64,000 nucleotides of DNA from Alcanivorax sp. 1008 (lineage in GTDB: Bacteria; Pseudomonadota; Gammaproteobacteria; Pseudomonadales; Alcanivoracaceae): positions 124,001 through 188,000 of the forward strand of contig NZ_JAFMPS010000001.1 of assembly GCF_020667895.1 (NCBI RefSeq), written 5' to 3'. Shown one piece after another: positions 16,394 through 25,312 of the stretch; the stretch's first letter is position 1, and each line of letters begins with the position of its first letter. The notes beneath the pieces are model-generated. The model had not been told where the DNA came from. It was given only the letters and a program-made list of their open reading frames with translations, and searched no databases. A program made the translations under genes and the position numbers.

Positions 16394-16795
16394 ATGGCTG
16401 ATCATTTCGGTTCTTGTCTGTGTGGTGCCGTGAGCTTTGTGGTGAAAGGGGAGTTTGACAGCTTTTACCTGTGCCATTGTCGGCATTGTCAGAAAGATAC
16501 AGGGTCGGCTCATGCCGCGAATCTATTCTCGCGTTCGGCCAAATTGGTTTGGCAGTCGGGGGAAGATGCTGTGACTTCCTTTACGCTCCGTGGCACCCGT
16601 CATAGCAAAAGCTTCTGCAAGTTGTGTGGTTCAGCATTGCCAGGCACTCAGATCGCAGATTTGCTTGTCGTTCCTGCAGGGTGCCTGGACACGGAGATCA
16701 CTATGTTGCCGACTGCGCATATTTTTTTGTCCAGCAAAGCTGTGTGGGAGGAGGGGTTAGGAGAGGTTACAAAGTTCGAGGAACTCCCGGATTGA
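16394..16795 (+). CDS. GFA-family (CENP-V/glutathione-dependent formaldehyde-activating-like) protein
   Basis: A 133-residue zinc protein. The GFA cysteine pattern is clear: GSCLCGAVSF at the start, YLCHCRHCQKDTG, and FCKLCGSALP further on. Members are annotated as Gfa or CENP-V-like, but only some act on S-hydroxymethylglutathione, so the substrate is open. GGAAGGA is well placed before ATG 16394. The gene follows the possible attC 5, as a cassette would; no attC was found after its stop. Confidence 0.8.
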   Translation: MADHFGSCLCGAVSFVVKGEFDSFYLCHCRHCQKDTGSAHAANLFSRSAKLVWQSGEDAVTSFTLRGTRHSKSFCKLCGSALPGTQIADLLVVPAGCLDTEITMLPTAHIFLSSKAVWEEGLGEVTKFEELPD

Positions 16796-16997
16796 GCGCC
16801 ATCACATAAACAGCGCTGTTGCCGGACGGGGTGGGCATGATCCCCATCTTTCAACGAAGTGGGTGACTATTTCTGGCCTTTATCCGTTATTTGCTCGGCG
16901 TGCATTTCTCACGGCATAATCAGCCATTACAGCAGCATGCCTTCAAGCAGCCAATCGGGCGTCTTCCAGGCACAACAACAGACGGAAGGAATGCACC

Positions 16998-17615
16998 GTG
17001 GAACTTGAATTCACCCGTAAACTGGTCGATGACGCGGACAATATCGCGAAGATGGCCCATAGTGCCGCGCCAGAAATCTTCAATTATTTCTACGATACCC
17101 CTGGCGCCAGCGCCCTGGACTTTATCGCCTATGAATATCGCTCTGGCCGCGGCATGTGTGGGTATAAACAAATGACACTGGCCATCACCGAGGAGGGCGA
17201 GGTTGTCGGCACCGTGTCGTTCTATAACCTGACCGACTATATGCGGATGTCGCTCGGCACCGCCGTCAACATTCTCTCCTTCTATGGGCCGGTTACCGGG
17301 CTGCGCGTGATCGCCCGCACCTTGCATGCACCCAGTGCGCTCCGGACACCAGGCATGAAGGAAATGTACCTGTGCAACCTCGGCGTAAAAGCTGGCATCC
17401 GTGGCGCCGGTATCGGCTCCCGCCTGCTCACTCATCAGGCCGCTGTTGCTCGGGAAATGGGCTATCCGCGAATGAGCCTCGATGTGGACACCCAGAACCC
17501 TAACGCCCAGCGCCTCTACGAGCGACTGGGTTTCAAGGTGGTGAAGGCTAACAAGAAGTTTTCCGGCAAAACCCGCAATGCTGTGCTCCACAATGAGATG
17601 GTGATGGCGCTTTAG
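16998..17615 (+). CDS. GNAT-family N-acetyltransferase
   Basis: A 205-residue GNAT protein. The acetyl-CoA binding loop is at about residues 133-142 (VKAGIRGAGIGSRLL), preceded by the strand MYLCNLGV and followed by MSLDVDTQNPNAQRLYERLG, the C-terminal motif of the family. Start GTG 16998 was chosen because GGAAGGA lies 7 bases upstream; an ATG at 16991 is out of frame. A long N-terminal extension precedes the catalytic domain. The acetylated substrate cannot be told from sequence, and the gene stands alone. Confidence 0.8.
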   Translation: MELEFTRKLVDDADNIAKMAHSAAPEIFNYFYDTPGASALDFIAYEYRSGRGMCGYKQMTLAITEEGEVVGTVSFYNLTDYMRMSLGTAVNILSFYGPVTGLRVIARTLHAPSALRTPGMKEMYLCNLGVKAGIRGAGIGSRLLTHQAAVAREMGYPRMSLDVDTQNPNAQRLYERLGFKVVKANKKFSGKTRNAVLHNEMVMAL

Positions 17616-17746
17616 CCCGGCGGCTTGCGATCATAGCCGCGTCCGAGGCTGCCACCGGCTACCGAATCCCAATCTTGCCAAGCAGGCTGGCCGTGCTTGC
17701 ATAGCCACGGCGCAGTCCTCTGTTGGCAGCTTTATATGGAAAGCGA

Positions 17747-18322
17747 ATGAAGATATCAGCACGACCGAGCGAGCTCCGACATGACGAGCAGGCTATTCTG
17801 TCGGTACGGCAGTGGGTTAAAACTTTTGTCATGGAGATGAATCTTTGCCCTTTTGCCAAGTATGAGGTGCTTAACGATAGGGCGCGCTTTGCTTCCACGG
17901 GTGCGATGACTGAGGAGCAATTGCTGATGTCGCTGAAGGACGAGCTGGAATTGCTCAATAATCATCCGTCAGTGGAAACTACATTGCTAATCCACTCAAA
18001 GGTCTTGGGTGACTTTTTTGATTACAATCAGTTCTTGAGTTCTGCCGATAAGCTGCTCTTGGAAATGGGACTGGAAGGCACCTATCAGGTCGCCAGTTTT
18101 CATCCAGACTATCAGTTTGGCAGTACAAATTCTGACGATGCAGAGAACTATACAAACCGCTCTCCCTACCCCTTGTTGCATATTATTCGGGAGGCGAGTC
18201 TTGGGCGAGCTATTGCGGAATATCCCGATGTCGATCAAGTTCCGGCACGAAACGTGGCACTAATGAATAGCCTTGGGCGCAATAAGTTGCAGGCACTATT
18301 TGAGAGCCTCTTTAAACTATAG
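17747..18322 (+). CDS. DUF1415 family protein
   Basis: About 191 residues with the DUF1415 hallmarks: VRQWVKTFVMEMNLCPFAK near the N-terminus, FHPDYQFG in the middle and NRSPYPLLHIIREASLGRA after it. The family is widespread in Proteobacteria with no known function. The conserved Cys in NLCPFA and the aromatic HPDYQF segment look like functional residues. ATG 17747 was chosen over an upstream TTG at 17723. It is monocistronic and faces the AraC-type regulator gene. Confidence 0.85.
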   Translation: MKISARPSELRHDEQAILSVRQWVKTFVMEMNLCPFAKYEVLNDRARFASTGAMTEEQLLMSLKDELELLNNHPSVETTLLIHSKVLGDFFDYNQFLSSADKLLLEMGLEGTYQVASFHPDYQFGSTNSDDAENYTNRSPYPLLHIIREASLGRAIAEYPDVDQVPARNVALMNSLGRNKLQALFESLFKL

Positions 18323-18403
18323 GTGCCGCATGGCACATACAAGCAAGAGAAATCACCAAAGATACACTCTGGCCTACAATCTTCATGCCGCTAAACTGGC
18401 CAA

Positions 18404-19453
18404 TCATTCCAAGGTAAGATCGCCCGCAATACGATACTGATCAGGGGGCATTCCGCACCAGCGCTTGAATGCCCGGCGAAAGTTGGCGCTATCGTGGTAG
18501 TTTAGTAGCGTTGCTATAGCATCTACCGAGAGCTGCCCATCGCGTAGATAGCTCTTGGCCTGACGTGCCAGAAGGTCATCACGAATCTGGCGAAAGCCTA
18601 CTCCTTCTTTCTTGAGGCGCCGCGCCAGGGTGCGTTTGCTGACAAAGAGCGCTGCCGCCGCATCTTCTTCGGTTAGTGTGCCGGTGGGATGCGAGAGCAT
18701 CATGGTTTCAATTTGCCGGCGGTAACTGTGCTGCGCGCCACGCAGGTTAGCCAGAGCCGCCTCACATTGCTTGCGTGCCAGTGCGTAGCTCTCGTGATTT
18801 GCGGAGACATTGGGTATCCGGCACAGGTGCATCGGCACGCGCACAACAATGTCATCGTTGGAAAAGGAGACGCTGCCAGGAATATGCTCCGCATAACCTG
18901 CGCTTGCCCCCGGATCTGCGTGGGCAAAATGGGTCTCAACTTCAACGGCAGGCCTGCCAATAATGAACTCGGCGCAGGAGAAGAAAACCATCGCGCAGAT
19001 TTCAGCCATAAATCGGCTCACCTCAGGGCGCATTTCAACGTCAAAGGTGCAGCTTATGACAAGCTTGTCATCGTTTTGATTAAGGCTCAGCTGGACGAAA
19101 CTAACGCGCGTGGGCAAGAAGGCCTGAATCGCCTCGACGGCGGCCAGAAGGTTTGGGCTGCTACTGGCCAGAAAGCCCATCGGGCCATGGGCGGGTGGCG
19201 TCAGCCGTTTGCCAAGTCGTAACCCAAACCCCTCGTCCTGGGACAGGCGCAGGGCATTCTCAATAACCTGTATCTGTTGCTTAGTGCTGAGCCGAGTTGC
19301 TTCATCCAGCAGCTGTTCAACAGTGAGGTCGGTCTCTGACAGGAGGTCCGGCAGATCACGGGCGTGCATTCCCAGCTCCTGAGCGATCAGCCGCGTGTAG
19401 CTGGCGGGAATGCTGGTCAGCACGGCGGAGTCCGCGCGTGGCAGTTGGCTCAT
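18404..19453 (-). CDS. AraC-family transcriptional regulator (likely of the CYP153 operon)
   Basis: A 349-residue regulator with an N-terminal arabinose-binding-like domain of the OruR/ArgR-type group (HGPMGFLASSSPNLLAAVEA) and a C-terminal AraC DNA-binding domain from about residue 240. It has two helix-turn-helix units (AAAALFVSKRTLARRLKKEG and DAIATLLNYHDSANFRRAFK). It is divergent from the ferredoxin-P450 operon with a 163-base gap. In Alcanivorax-type bacteria an AraC regulator sits next to the same CYP153 operon, so control of that operon by an alkane-derived signal is the likely role. Confidence 0.85.
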   Translation of the reverse strand: MSQLPRADSAVLTSIPASYTRLIAQELGMHARDLPDLLSETDLTVEQLLDEATRLSTKQQIQVIENALRLSQDEGFGLRLGKRLTPPAHGPMGFLASSSPNLLAAVEAIQAFLPTRVSFVQLSLNQNDDKLVISCTFDVEMRPEVSRFMAEICAMVFFSCAEFIIGRPAVEVETHFAHADPGASAGYAEHIPGSVSFSNDDIVVRVPMHLCRIPNVSANHESYALARKQCEAALANLRGAQHSYRRQIETMMLSHPTGTLTEEDAAAALFVSKRTLARRLKKEGVGFRQIRDDLLARQAKSYLRDGQLSVDAIATLLNYHDSANFRRAFKRWCGMPPDQYRIAGDLTLE

Positions 19454-19616
19454 TATTATATTGCCCTTCGTCGAACCCTCCCGGGATTGTCTTGAAATGA
19501 CCCCCTTATGTCAATTGCCGACCTGTTGAGCCTTCTCGGTAAAGGGCAATCATGGCAAGTGTGAACATAGCCTATACGTGGCTGAGCCTCAGCCATCAAC
19601 AGACTCGGAGGGTTTC

Positions 19617-19937
19617 ATGGGACGCATGACTTTTATCGAACACGACGGCACCCGGCATGAAGTGGAGATCGAGGCCGACAAATCGTTGATGCAGCACGCA
19701 GCGGACAACATGGTGCCCGGTATCGATGCAGACTGCGGTGGCGAATGCGCCTGTGGCACCTGCCATGTAATCGTTGATGAGCAGTGGTTTGGCAAGACCG
19801 GCGCGATCAACAGCAACGAGAAGCAGATGCTGGAGATGACGCCGGAGGGTGCCCCCACATCTCGTCTGGCCTGCCAGATTGAGGTTACGGACGCCCTGGA
19901 CGGGCTAGTGGTCCATTTGCCTGAATTCCAGATGTAA
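19617..19937 (+). CDS. [2Fe-2S] ferredoxin, electron donor to CYP153
   Basis: A 106-residue adrenodoxin/putidaredoxin-type ferredoxin. The ligands fit C-x5-C-x2-C-x36-C exactly: Cys40, Cys46, Cys49 and Cys86. It would pass electrons from the FAD reductase encoded two genes on to the P450 in between. ATG 19617 has GGAGGG 5 bases upstream; an in-frame ATG at 19578 would add 13 residues without family support. First gene of a tight three-gene operon (gaps of 12 and 3 bases). Confidence 0.93.
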   Translation: MGRMTFIEHDGTRHEVEIEADKSLMQHAADNMVPGIDADCGGECACGTCHVIVDEQWFGKTGAINSNEKQMLEMTPEGAPTSRLACQIEVTDALDGLVVHLPEFQM

Positions 19938-19949
19938 GGGAGAGACACT

Positions 19950-21338
19950 ATGAGTATTTCAACCCTGGCGATGAATCTAAGCGCCCGTGTTGTGCCGATG
20001 CAGTGGCAGATCAAAGCGGCGCATCTGGCACAAAAAACACTGGATAGAATTGGCCTGGCACCGAAGGTCCCGGAGTTTGTGGAATCCCCGTTGCCGGATG
20101 TATCCACCTTGGCGATTGAAGATATTGATGTCAGCAATCCCTTCCTCTGGCGCCAGGGATTGTGGGGCTCCTATTTTAAGCGGTTGCGCGACGAGCAGCC
20201 CGTGCACTTTCAGAAAAGCAGCCCGTTTGGGCCTTTTTGGTCAGTGACCCGTTTCGACGATATTCTTTTTGTCGACAAGCACCACGAGCTGTTCTCTGCT
20301 GAACCAATCATCACTCTGGGTGATCAGCCCGCCGGTCTGGCCATTGAAACCTTTATTGCCATGGATCCGCCCAAGCACGATAAACAACGTCAGGCGGTTC
20401 AGAATGTGGTTGCGCCAAAGAACCTCAAGGAAATGGAAAGTCTGATTCGACAGCGTACCCAGGAGGTGCTGGATAGCTTGCCGGTGGACCAGCCATTCGA
20501 TTGGGTGAGCAGTGTATCCATAGAGTTGACTGCGCGAATGCTGGCGACATTGCTGGATTTCCCCTACGAGCAGCGGCGCAAGCTGGTGTACTGGTCCGAT
20601 GTGGCTGCGGCCAGCCCGGAAACCACCGGAGGAGAGGTGGAGCGTGATGAGTTCTTCCCTGTTGTTGCTGAGGTGGCGAAAGCGTTTTCTCAACTTTGGC
20701 GAGACAAAGCAGCTCGTCAGGATGCTGGAGAAGAACCGGGTTTCGACATTATTAGCCTGATGTTGAATAACGAGGACACCAAGGACCTGATTCATCGGCC
20801 GATGGAGTTTCTCGGTAATCTGGCATTGCTGATCGTTGGTGGTAACGATACCACCCGCAACTCTATGACGGGTGGTGTGCTGGCTTTGAACAAGTTCCCG
20901 CAGGAATTCGACAAGCTGAAATCCAATCCTGCCCTTATTCCCAATATGGTGTCGGAAATTATTCGCTGGCAGACACCGCTGGCCTATATGCGCCGCGTTG
21001 CCAAAGTGGACGTGGAGCTAAATGGTCAAACCATCCGCAAGGGCGACAAAGTGGTTATGTGGTATGCCTCTGGTAATCGCGACGAGCGCGCCATCGACAA
21101 CCCGGACGAGTTCATCATTGATCGCAAAGGTGCCCGTAATCATCTTTCTTTTGGTTTTGGGGTTCACCGTTGCATGGGTAACCGTTTGGCTGAGATGCAG
21201 CTCAGAATTCTATGGGAAGAGCTGCTGGAGCGATTTGAGCGGATCGAAGTTCAGGGTGAGCCGGAATACGTTCAGTCGAACTTTGTCCGCGGTTATACCC
21301 GCATGATGGTCAAAGTGAGCAAGAAAAACCGGAGCTGA
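19950..21338 (+). CDS. Cytochrome P450 of the CYP153 family (alkane/fatty acid omega-hydroxylase)
   Basis: A 462-residue soluble P450. The heme ligand is Cys408 in FGFGVHRCMGNRLAE, the oxygen-binding I-helix is GGNDTTRNS (about residues 297-305), and the ExxR is SEIIRW. The long N-terminus (MSISTLAMNLSARVVPMQW) and the VHRCMGNRLAEMQLRILWEE context are typical of CYP153, enzymes that hydroxylate the terminal carbon of medium-chain alkanes. The ferredoxin and reductase partners are encoded on either side, which makes the system self-contained. This is the main reason for suspecting a hydrocarbon degrader. Confidence 0.93.
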   Translation: MSISTLAMNLSARVVPMQWQIKAAHLAQKTLDRIGLAPKVPEFVESPLPDVSTLAIEDIDVSNPFLWRQGLWGSYFKRLRDEQPVHFQKSSPFGPFWSVTRFDDILFVDKHHELFSAEPIITLGDQPAGLAIETFIAMDPPKHDKQRQAVQNVVAPKNLKEMESLIRQRTQEVLDSLPVDQPFDWVSSVSIELTARMLATLLDFPYEQRRKLVYWSDVAAASPETTGGEVERDEFFPVVAEVAKAFSQLWRDKAARQDAGEEPGFDIISLMLNNEDTKDLIHRPMEFLGNLALLIVGGNDTTRNSMTGGVLALNKFPQEFDKLKSNPALIPNMVSEIIRWQTPLAYMRRVAKVDVELNGQTIRKGDKVVMWYASGNRDERAIDNPDEFIIDRKGARNHLSFGFGVHRCMGNRLAEMQLRILWEELLERFERIEVQGEPEYVQSNFVRGYTRMMVKVSKKNRS

Positions 21339-21341
21339 GCC

Positions 21342-22604
21342 ATGAGTCATTCACCGTCCCAGTCCGATGAGAATCAGGTATGTGTGATCATCGGGGCCAG
21401 TCATGCGGCAGCCCAGCTCGCCACCAGTCTGCGCCAGCAAGGCTGGAGCGGGCCCATCCGAATGATTGGCGATGAAGGTGGGCTGCCTTACCAGCGGCCA
21501 CCGTTATCGAAGGCGTTTCTGTGCGGAGAGAAGGATGCAGACAGCCTGATAATCCGACCCAGTGCTTTCTATGAGAAGCATGAAATAGAATTTATCCCGG
21601 GCAGGGTGACTGCGATTGATCGGGTGGCCAAGACGCTGACTCTGGCGGATGGCAGTGAGCAGCACTATGACAAGCTGGCGCTGTGTACCGGCACCAGAGT
21701 CATTCGGTTGCCGATTCAGGGTGCAAATCTTGGCGGTGTGCATTATCTGCGTACTCTGGCAGACGTTGAAGGCATCCGTCGCGAGCTGCCGGATAGCGGT
21801 CGCGTAGTCATCATTGGTGGAGGCTATATCGGCCTCGAAACTGCCGCGTCATTGCGTAAGCAGGGCATTGATGTGGTCGTGCTGGAAATGGCCGAGCGGG
21901 TTCTGCAGCGGGTCACCGCGCCGGAAGTTTCGGCCTTCTATCAACGTATGCACAGCGAAGCCGGCGTGACTATTGAGACCGGCACAATGGTGGCTGCGTT
22001 TGAGGGCGAGGAACGGGTTGAACGAGTGGTGTGTGCTGATGGACGTTTCTATCCCGCGGACATGGTGATTGTTGGCATTGGCGTTAGGCCGAATAGTGAG
22101 CTTGCCGATGCTGCCGGGCTTGAAATAGATAACGGTATTGTCGTTGATGAGTACTGCCAAACACAGGATCCCGATATTGTTGCGGCCGGCGATTGTGCCA
22201 ATCAATGGGACCCACGCTCAGGCCAGCGGCGGCGGCTGGAATCTGTACCCAACGCGGTGGAGCAGGCAAAAACCGCTGCGGCTACCTTGTGCGGCGAAAA
22301 GATCCCGCAGATCAGTTTGCCCTGGTTCTGGTCCGATCAATATGACCTCAAGCTGCAAATGGCTGGCTTGAATCAGGGCTACGATCAGGTGGTGATTCGC
22401 GGCACTGCGGATTCGGGCTGCAGCTTCGCTGCGTTCTATTTTCAGCAGGGGCAGTTGATCGCCGCTGATTGTATCAATCGCGCTCCTGAATTCATGCTGG
22501 CCAAGAAGCTGCTCAGCCAAAAGCAAACTGCCGATATGACGCGGCTCGCGGATGAAGCCATTCCAGTTAAACAACTGATGGCGGAGCTGACTACTTCATC
22601 CTGA
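21342..22604 (+). CDS. FAD-dependent ferredoxin reductase of the CYP153 system
   Basis: A 420-residue putidaredoxin-reductase-type flavoprotein. The FAD-binding segment is VIIGASHAAAQLATSL at the N-terminus and the NAD(P)H segment is VIIGGGYIGLETAASL (about residues 150-165). DPDIVAAGDCANQ near residue 275 is the second FAD motif. It should transfer electrons from NADH to the ferredoxin encoded by the first gene of the operon. Start ATG 21342 follows the P450 stop by 3 bases. Confidence 0.93.
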   Translation: MSHSPSQSDENQVCVIIGASHAAAQLATSLRQQGWSGPIRMIGDEGGLPYQRPPLSKAFLCGEKDADSLIIRPSAFYEKHEIEFIPGRVTAIDRVAKTLTLADGSEQHYDKLALCTGTRVIRLPIQGANLGGVHYLRTLADVEGIRRELPDSGRVVIIGGGYIGLETAASLRKQGIDVVVLEMAERVLQRVTAPEVSAFYQRMHSEAGVTIETGTMVAAFEGEERVERVVCADGRFYPADMVIVGIGVRPNSELADAAGLEIDNGIVVDEYCQTQDPDIVAAGDCANQWDPRSGQRRRLESVPNAVEQAKTAAATLCGEKIPQISLPWFWSDQYDLKLQMAGLNQGYDQVVIRGTADSGCSFAAFYFQQGQLIAADCINRAPEFMLAKKLLSQKQTADMTRLADEAIPVKQLMAELTTSS

Positions 22605-22826
22605 AAATCTATGGCGAGGTAGGCTGGTATTTACCATAAGGCGGATACTGGCGGCTCTGATATGACGCTATGGCTATTTGCTTGGCCCATGTGAAATATC
22701 GCTATCTGGCCGCTTATGCTTTGACAGCAATGGCGTTCTCATGGAGACTTGCCCCTTATTGCTTGGCAATTTGCACATAATATTCTTGGGAATGCTTTGA
22801 AAAAAACTCCTGAAACAAAATCAGGG

Positions 22827-23255
22827 ATGCCCATAGGTTCGTCCCAATCCGATGAGTTGTCAGCTGAGTTTCCTCAGGGAGAGCCCAAAGCGGCGCTGAT
22901 ATATTTTATTGTTCCTCTGATGCTGCTGTTCTCTAGCGCCATTATGGCGACAGCCTGGCTTGGCCATTTGCGTTTTAAGGAAGATCTGACCTTCTTGATG
23001 GCGACGCTTTTTGCCTGGCTGCTGGTGCTTCCGGAGTATGCGCTTAATATTCTTGCGTTGCGTCTTGGTTATCGAAAGTTCACCGGCGGGCAGATGGGAG
23101 CGTTCAGGCTATGCACCGGTGTTGTCGCTATCGCCTTTGTTTCCCATTATGTGTTGGGTGAGGAGCTAACCACCCAGAAGTTGCTAGGCTTTGCGGTTAT
23201 GGCTCTTTCAATGATCCTTATATCAAGCTCCAGTAGCAAAGCGATGGAGCAATAG
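22827..23255 (+). CDS. DUF486-type small DMT membrane protein, copy 1
   Basis: About 142 residues with four hydrophobic segments: LIYFIVPLMLLFSSAIMATA, a segment around LMATLFAWLLVLPEYALNIL, CTGVVAIAFVSHYVL and LGFAVMALSMILI. This is the layout of DUF486 proteins, short members of the drug/metabolite transporter clan that probably act as dimers. The start is uncertain: TTG 22749 or 22797 would add an N-terminal polar extension. Substrate unknown. The paralogue follows after 3 bases. Confidence 0.65.
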   Translation: MPIGSSQSDELSAEFPQGEPKAALIYFIVPLMLLFSSAIMATAWLGHLRFKEDLTFLMATLFAWLLVLPEYALNILALRLGYRKFTGGQMGAFRLCTGVVAIAFVSHYVLGEELTTQKLLGFAVMALSMILISSSSSKAMEQ

Positions 23256-23258
23256 CTA

Positions 23259-23591
23259 ATGGTGTTCTACGCAGTCCCACTAATGCTGTTTGCTTCTAGT
23301 CTATTGATGGCATTTGCATGGCTCGGGCATATCCGCTTTCGCCACAAGGGGTTTTTCTTCGCTCTTTGTGTGAGCTGGTTTATCGTGTTACCTGAATATC
23401 TTCTTAATATTTCGGCTATTCGCTGGGGCGTTGGCAGTTATCAGCCAAGTGAAATGGCTGCCATGAACCTGAGTTCGGGAGTTGTTTGCGTTGCTATCGT
23501 GGCTAAGGTCTTCCTGGGGGAGCATCTTAATCGTCGCCAGATCGCCGGGTTTTTCTTGATGGGGCTTGGCGTATTTATGGTTGTGCTTTAA
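23259..23591 (+). CDS. DUF486-type small DMT membrane protein, copy 2
   Basis: A 110-residue, four-segment protein of the same family as the gene before it (compare MATAWLGHLRF with MAFAWLGHIRF, and VLPEYALNILALR with VLPEYLLNISAIR). Side-by-side diverged copies of a short membrane protein suggest an obligate heterodimer with opposite membrane topologies, as in paired small multidrug transporters. That is inference. A strong bidirectional terminator follows. Confidence 0.75.
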   Translation: MVFYAVPLMLFASSLLMAFAWLGHIRFRHKGFFFALCVSWFIVLPEYLLNISAIRWGVGSYQPSEMAAMNLSSGVVCVAIVAKVFLGEHLNRRQIAGFFLMGLGVFMVVL

Positions 23592-23610
23592 GCATTCAGA
23601 TTTCTTCAAT

Positions 23611-23642
23611 AAAAAAGGCGACACCTGAGTGTCGCCTTTTTT
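23611..23642. terminator. Bidirectional rho-independent terminator
   Basis: AAAAAAGGCGACAC, loop CTGA, GTGTCGCCTTTTTT: a perfect 14-base stem with T-runs in both directions. It serves the DUF486 pair and the convergent GlyGly-CTERM gene. A near-copy follows the second GlyGly-CTERM gene at 26447. Confidence 0.92.
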
Positions 23643-23670
23643 ATTTTTCTTGCCTGAAACTAGCGCTGCA

Positions 23671-25083
23671 TTAGCGTGCCATGCGACGGCGCAGCATAGC
23701 TGCACCCAGCATTAGCAGAAGCGCTGCTGGCGCAGTGCTGCCACCGCTGCTGCCACCAGTGGATACCTTGCCCATGACGATCTTGCTGCCCTCGCCATCA
23801 TTGGCCGCATAGACTCTGGGCCAGAACAGGGCTCCATCTTCCGCCATGGCAGCGGGGTAGGCCTTGTGATAAGGGCTGAAGGTCACAGCATTGGAAGTCA
23901 AGACTTTCGTAGCGCCAGGCTTGCCCGATGTGCTAACCGGAATATGGCTCATGCCACTGCGCATGCTATAAAACACTTGCACAGTGTTGTTCTTCGCCAT
24001 AAAGGCCTGCGCATACTTAAATGGGCCAAGCTCAGAGTCGCCAACAATCTTTATGGCTGCCATGTCCGCCGCACTGCCGTCCTGATCGTCCAGGGAAGGA
24101 TCGAGTTTGGCGTACATCAAGGTGCCCCCGGATTGGCACTTTGTGCAGTAGACATCGCTAAACGGGGCATTGCGCTTGTCGGCCCAAACCACAGCCATTC
24201 TGTCCTTGCTGTCTGCCATGATGCTGTAGTGTGCTGCATGCGGAGCGTCGCCTACGTCTGTTTCGGCACCCTGATCGGTTGTCAGATTTGTGGTGATCAC
24301 GTTGGTGACGTCAATCAACACACTGCCGTCAGTGCCGTCCAGCATACCGTAGGAAACCGTGCAAAGATTGCCGGTAGTACTGTTGCAGTCCTGAAACACG
24401 ACATGGACATTGCCGTCGCTATCTAAGGCAATAGGGTTGGTGCCATGACCATTTTTATTTACGTCCGGGAATGGCGACATGGGTGCGATTTGTTCAACGA
24501 GTGAGCTGTCTGTTTTGGCGAACGTGCCATTATGGCTCCAGATGTAGACATTATCGCTGCTGTCTAGCTCAATAAACGGATGGTCAAAATCCTCGCTTAA
24601 CGTCACCTCGGCTACATCTTCAATGGTAGCAAGCGCGGGTGCTGTGCCATCTTGCGGCGCAGCAGAAGGATCAAGCTTGATGAGTTGCATGTTGCTGCCG
24701 CGGAAGGAGAACGACACAATAACCTTGTCGTCAGAGGTAACCTCGACATCCGCAGTATTAATGTTGTTTGTGCGATCAGCGGTCAGCTTGACCTCGTCGA
24801 TCAAGACGGTTCCGCTCTTGGATACCATCATGTAGCCAACATTGGAGCCAGTCATGCCGCTCTCTATTAGACCATCCGCATCACCCATGCGGTAGACGAT
24901 GTGGTAGTTGCCATCTGAGTCTTTATCGACGCGGGGACGATCCCGCGCAAATGCGGTGTCTGCAGAAATTTCGGTGTATGCCAGCTCTGCCGCGGATACC
25001 GGCAGTGCAGACAGTGACATGATTGTAGCGGCGAAGCTTGAAGCCAGTATCCCTGCGCTGCCTCTGGGAGATGTGGTTTTCAT
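23671..25083 (-). CDS. Secreted repeat (BNR-like) protein with GlyGly-CTERM tail, copy 1
   Basis: A 470-residue secreted protein with an N-terminal signal peptide (cleavage near ALPVSAAELA). Repeats of the form D-x-DGNxH/YxV/IxF/W (DSDGNYHIVYR, DSSDNVYIWSH, DSDGNVHVVFQD, DSKDRMAVVWAD) suggest a beta-propeller of the BNR/sialidase type. The C-terminus is a GlyGly-CTERM domain: STGGSSGGSTAPA, a hydrophobic LLLMLGAAML and a basic RRRMAR. Rhombosortase should remove this tail and release or lipid-modify the protein at the surface. Start ATG 25083 follows AAGGGGA. Substrate or binding partner unknown; copy 2 lies at 26509. Confidence 0.82.
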   Translation of the reverse strand: MKTTSPRGSAGILASSFAATIMSLSALPVSAAELAYTEISADTAFARDRPRVDKDSDGNYHIVYRMGDADGLIESGMTGSNVGYMMVSKSGTVLIDEVKLTADRTNNINTADVEVTSDDKVIVSFSFRGSNMQLIKLDPSAAPQDGTAPALATIEDVAEVTLSEDFDHPFIELDSSDNVYIWSHNGTFAKTDSSLVEQIAPMSPFPDVNKNGHGTNPIALDSDGNVHVVFQDCNSTTGNLCTVSYGMLDGTDGSVLIDVTNVITTNLTTDQGAETDVGDAPHAAHYSIMADSKDRMAVVWADKRNAPFSDVYCTKCQSGGTLMYAKLDPSLDDQDGSAADMAAIKIVGDSELGPFKYAQAFMAKNNTVQVFYSMRSGMSHIPVSTSGKPGATKVLTSNAVTFSPYHKAYPAAMAEDGALFWPRVYAANDGEGSKIVMGKVSTGGSSGGSTAPAALLLMLGAAMLRRRMAR

Positions 25084-25258
25084 GGTTTTCCCCTTTGAAT
25101 TGAAGCCAAGAACGGCCCTTCACTTAACCCTGTGAAAACCGACATCGGCTGCATTAGCCAGATGACTCTACGGGGCATGGCACCAATCCAGACTAATAAC
25201 ATCGAGCCATTTTGCAACCCTCAAGCATGGTTTGGTGCCGTCTGAGCTGGCTTTAGGT

Positions 25259-25277
25259 GGTAATGATTCTTATTAAC
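25259..25277. promoter_or_regulatory. Possible Fur box
   Basis: GGTAATGATTCTTATTAAC matches 14 of 19 bases of the consensus GATAATGATAATCATTATC. It lies in the gap between the STN-domain gene and the first GlyGly-CTERM gene, about 175 bases upstream of the latter. This is a single weak match and may be chance. Confidence 0.25.
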
Positions 25278-25312
25278 AGAGGGAGTCGGCGACAGTGCCA
25301 AGGGACAGTGGA

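Noticed and set aside
16796-16997. Possible attC after the GFA gene
   Set aside because: AGCGCC...GGTGGGC text is present, but there are no RYYYAAC/GTTRRRY cores in the right order.
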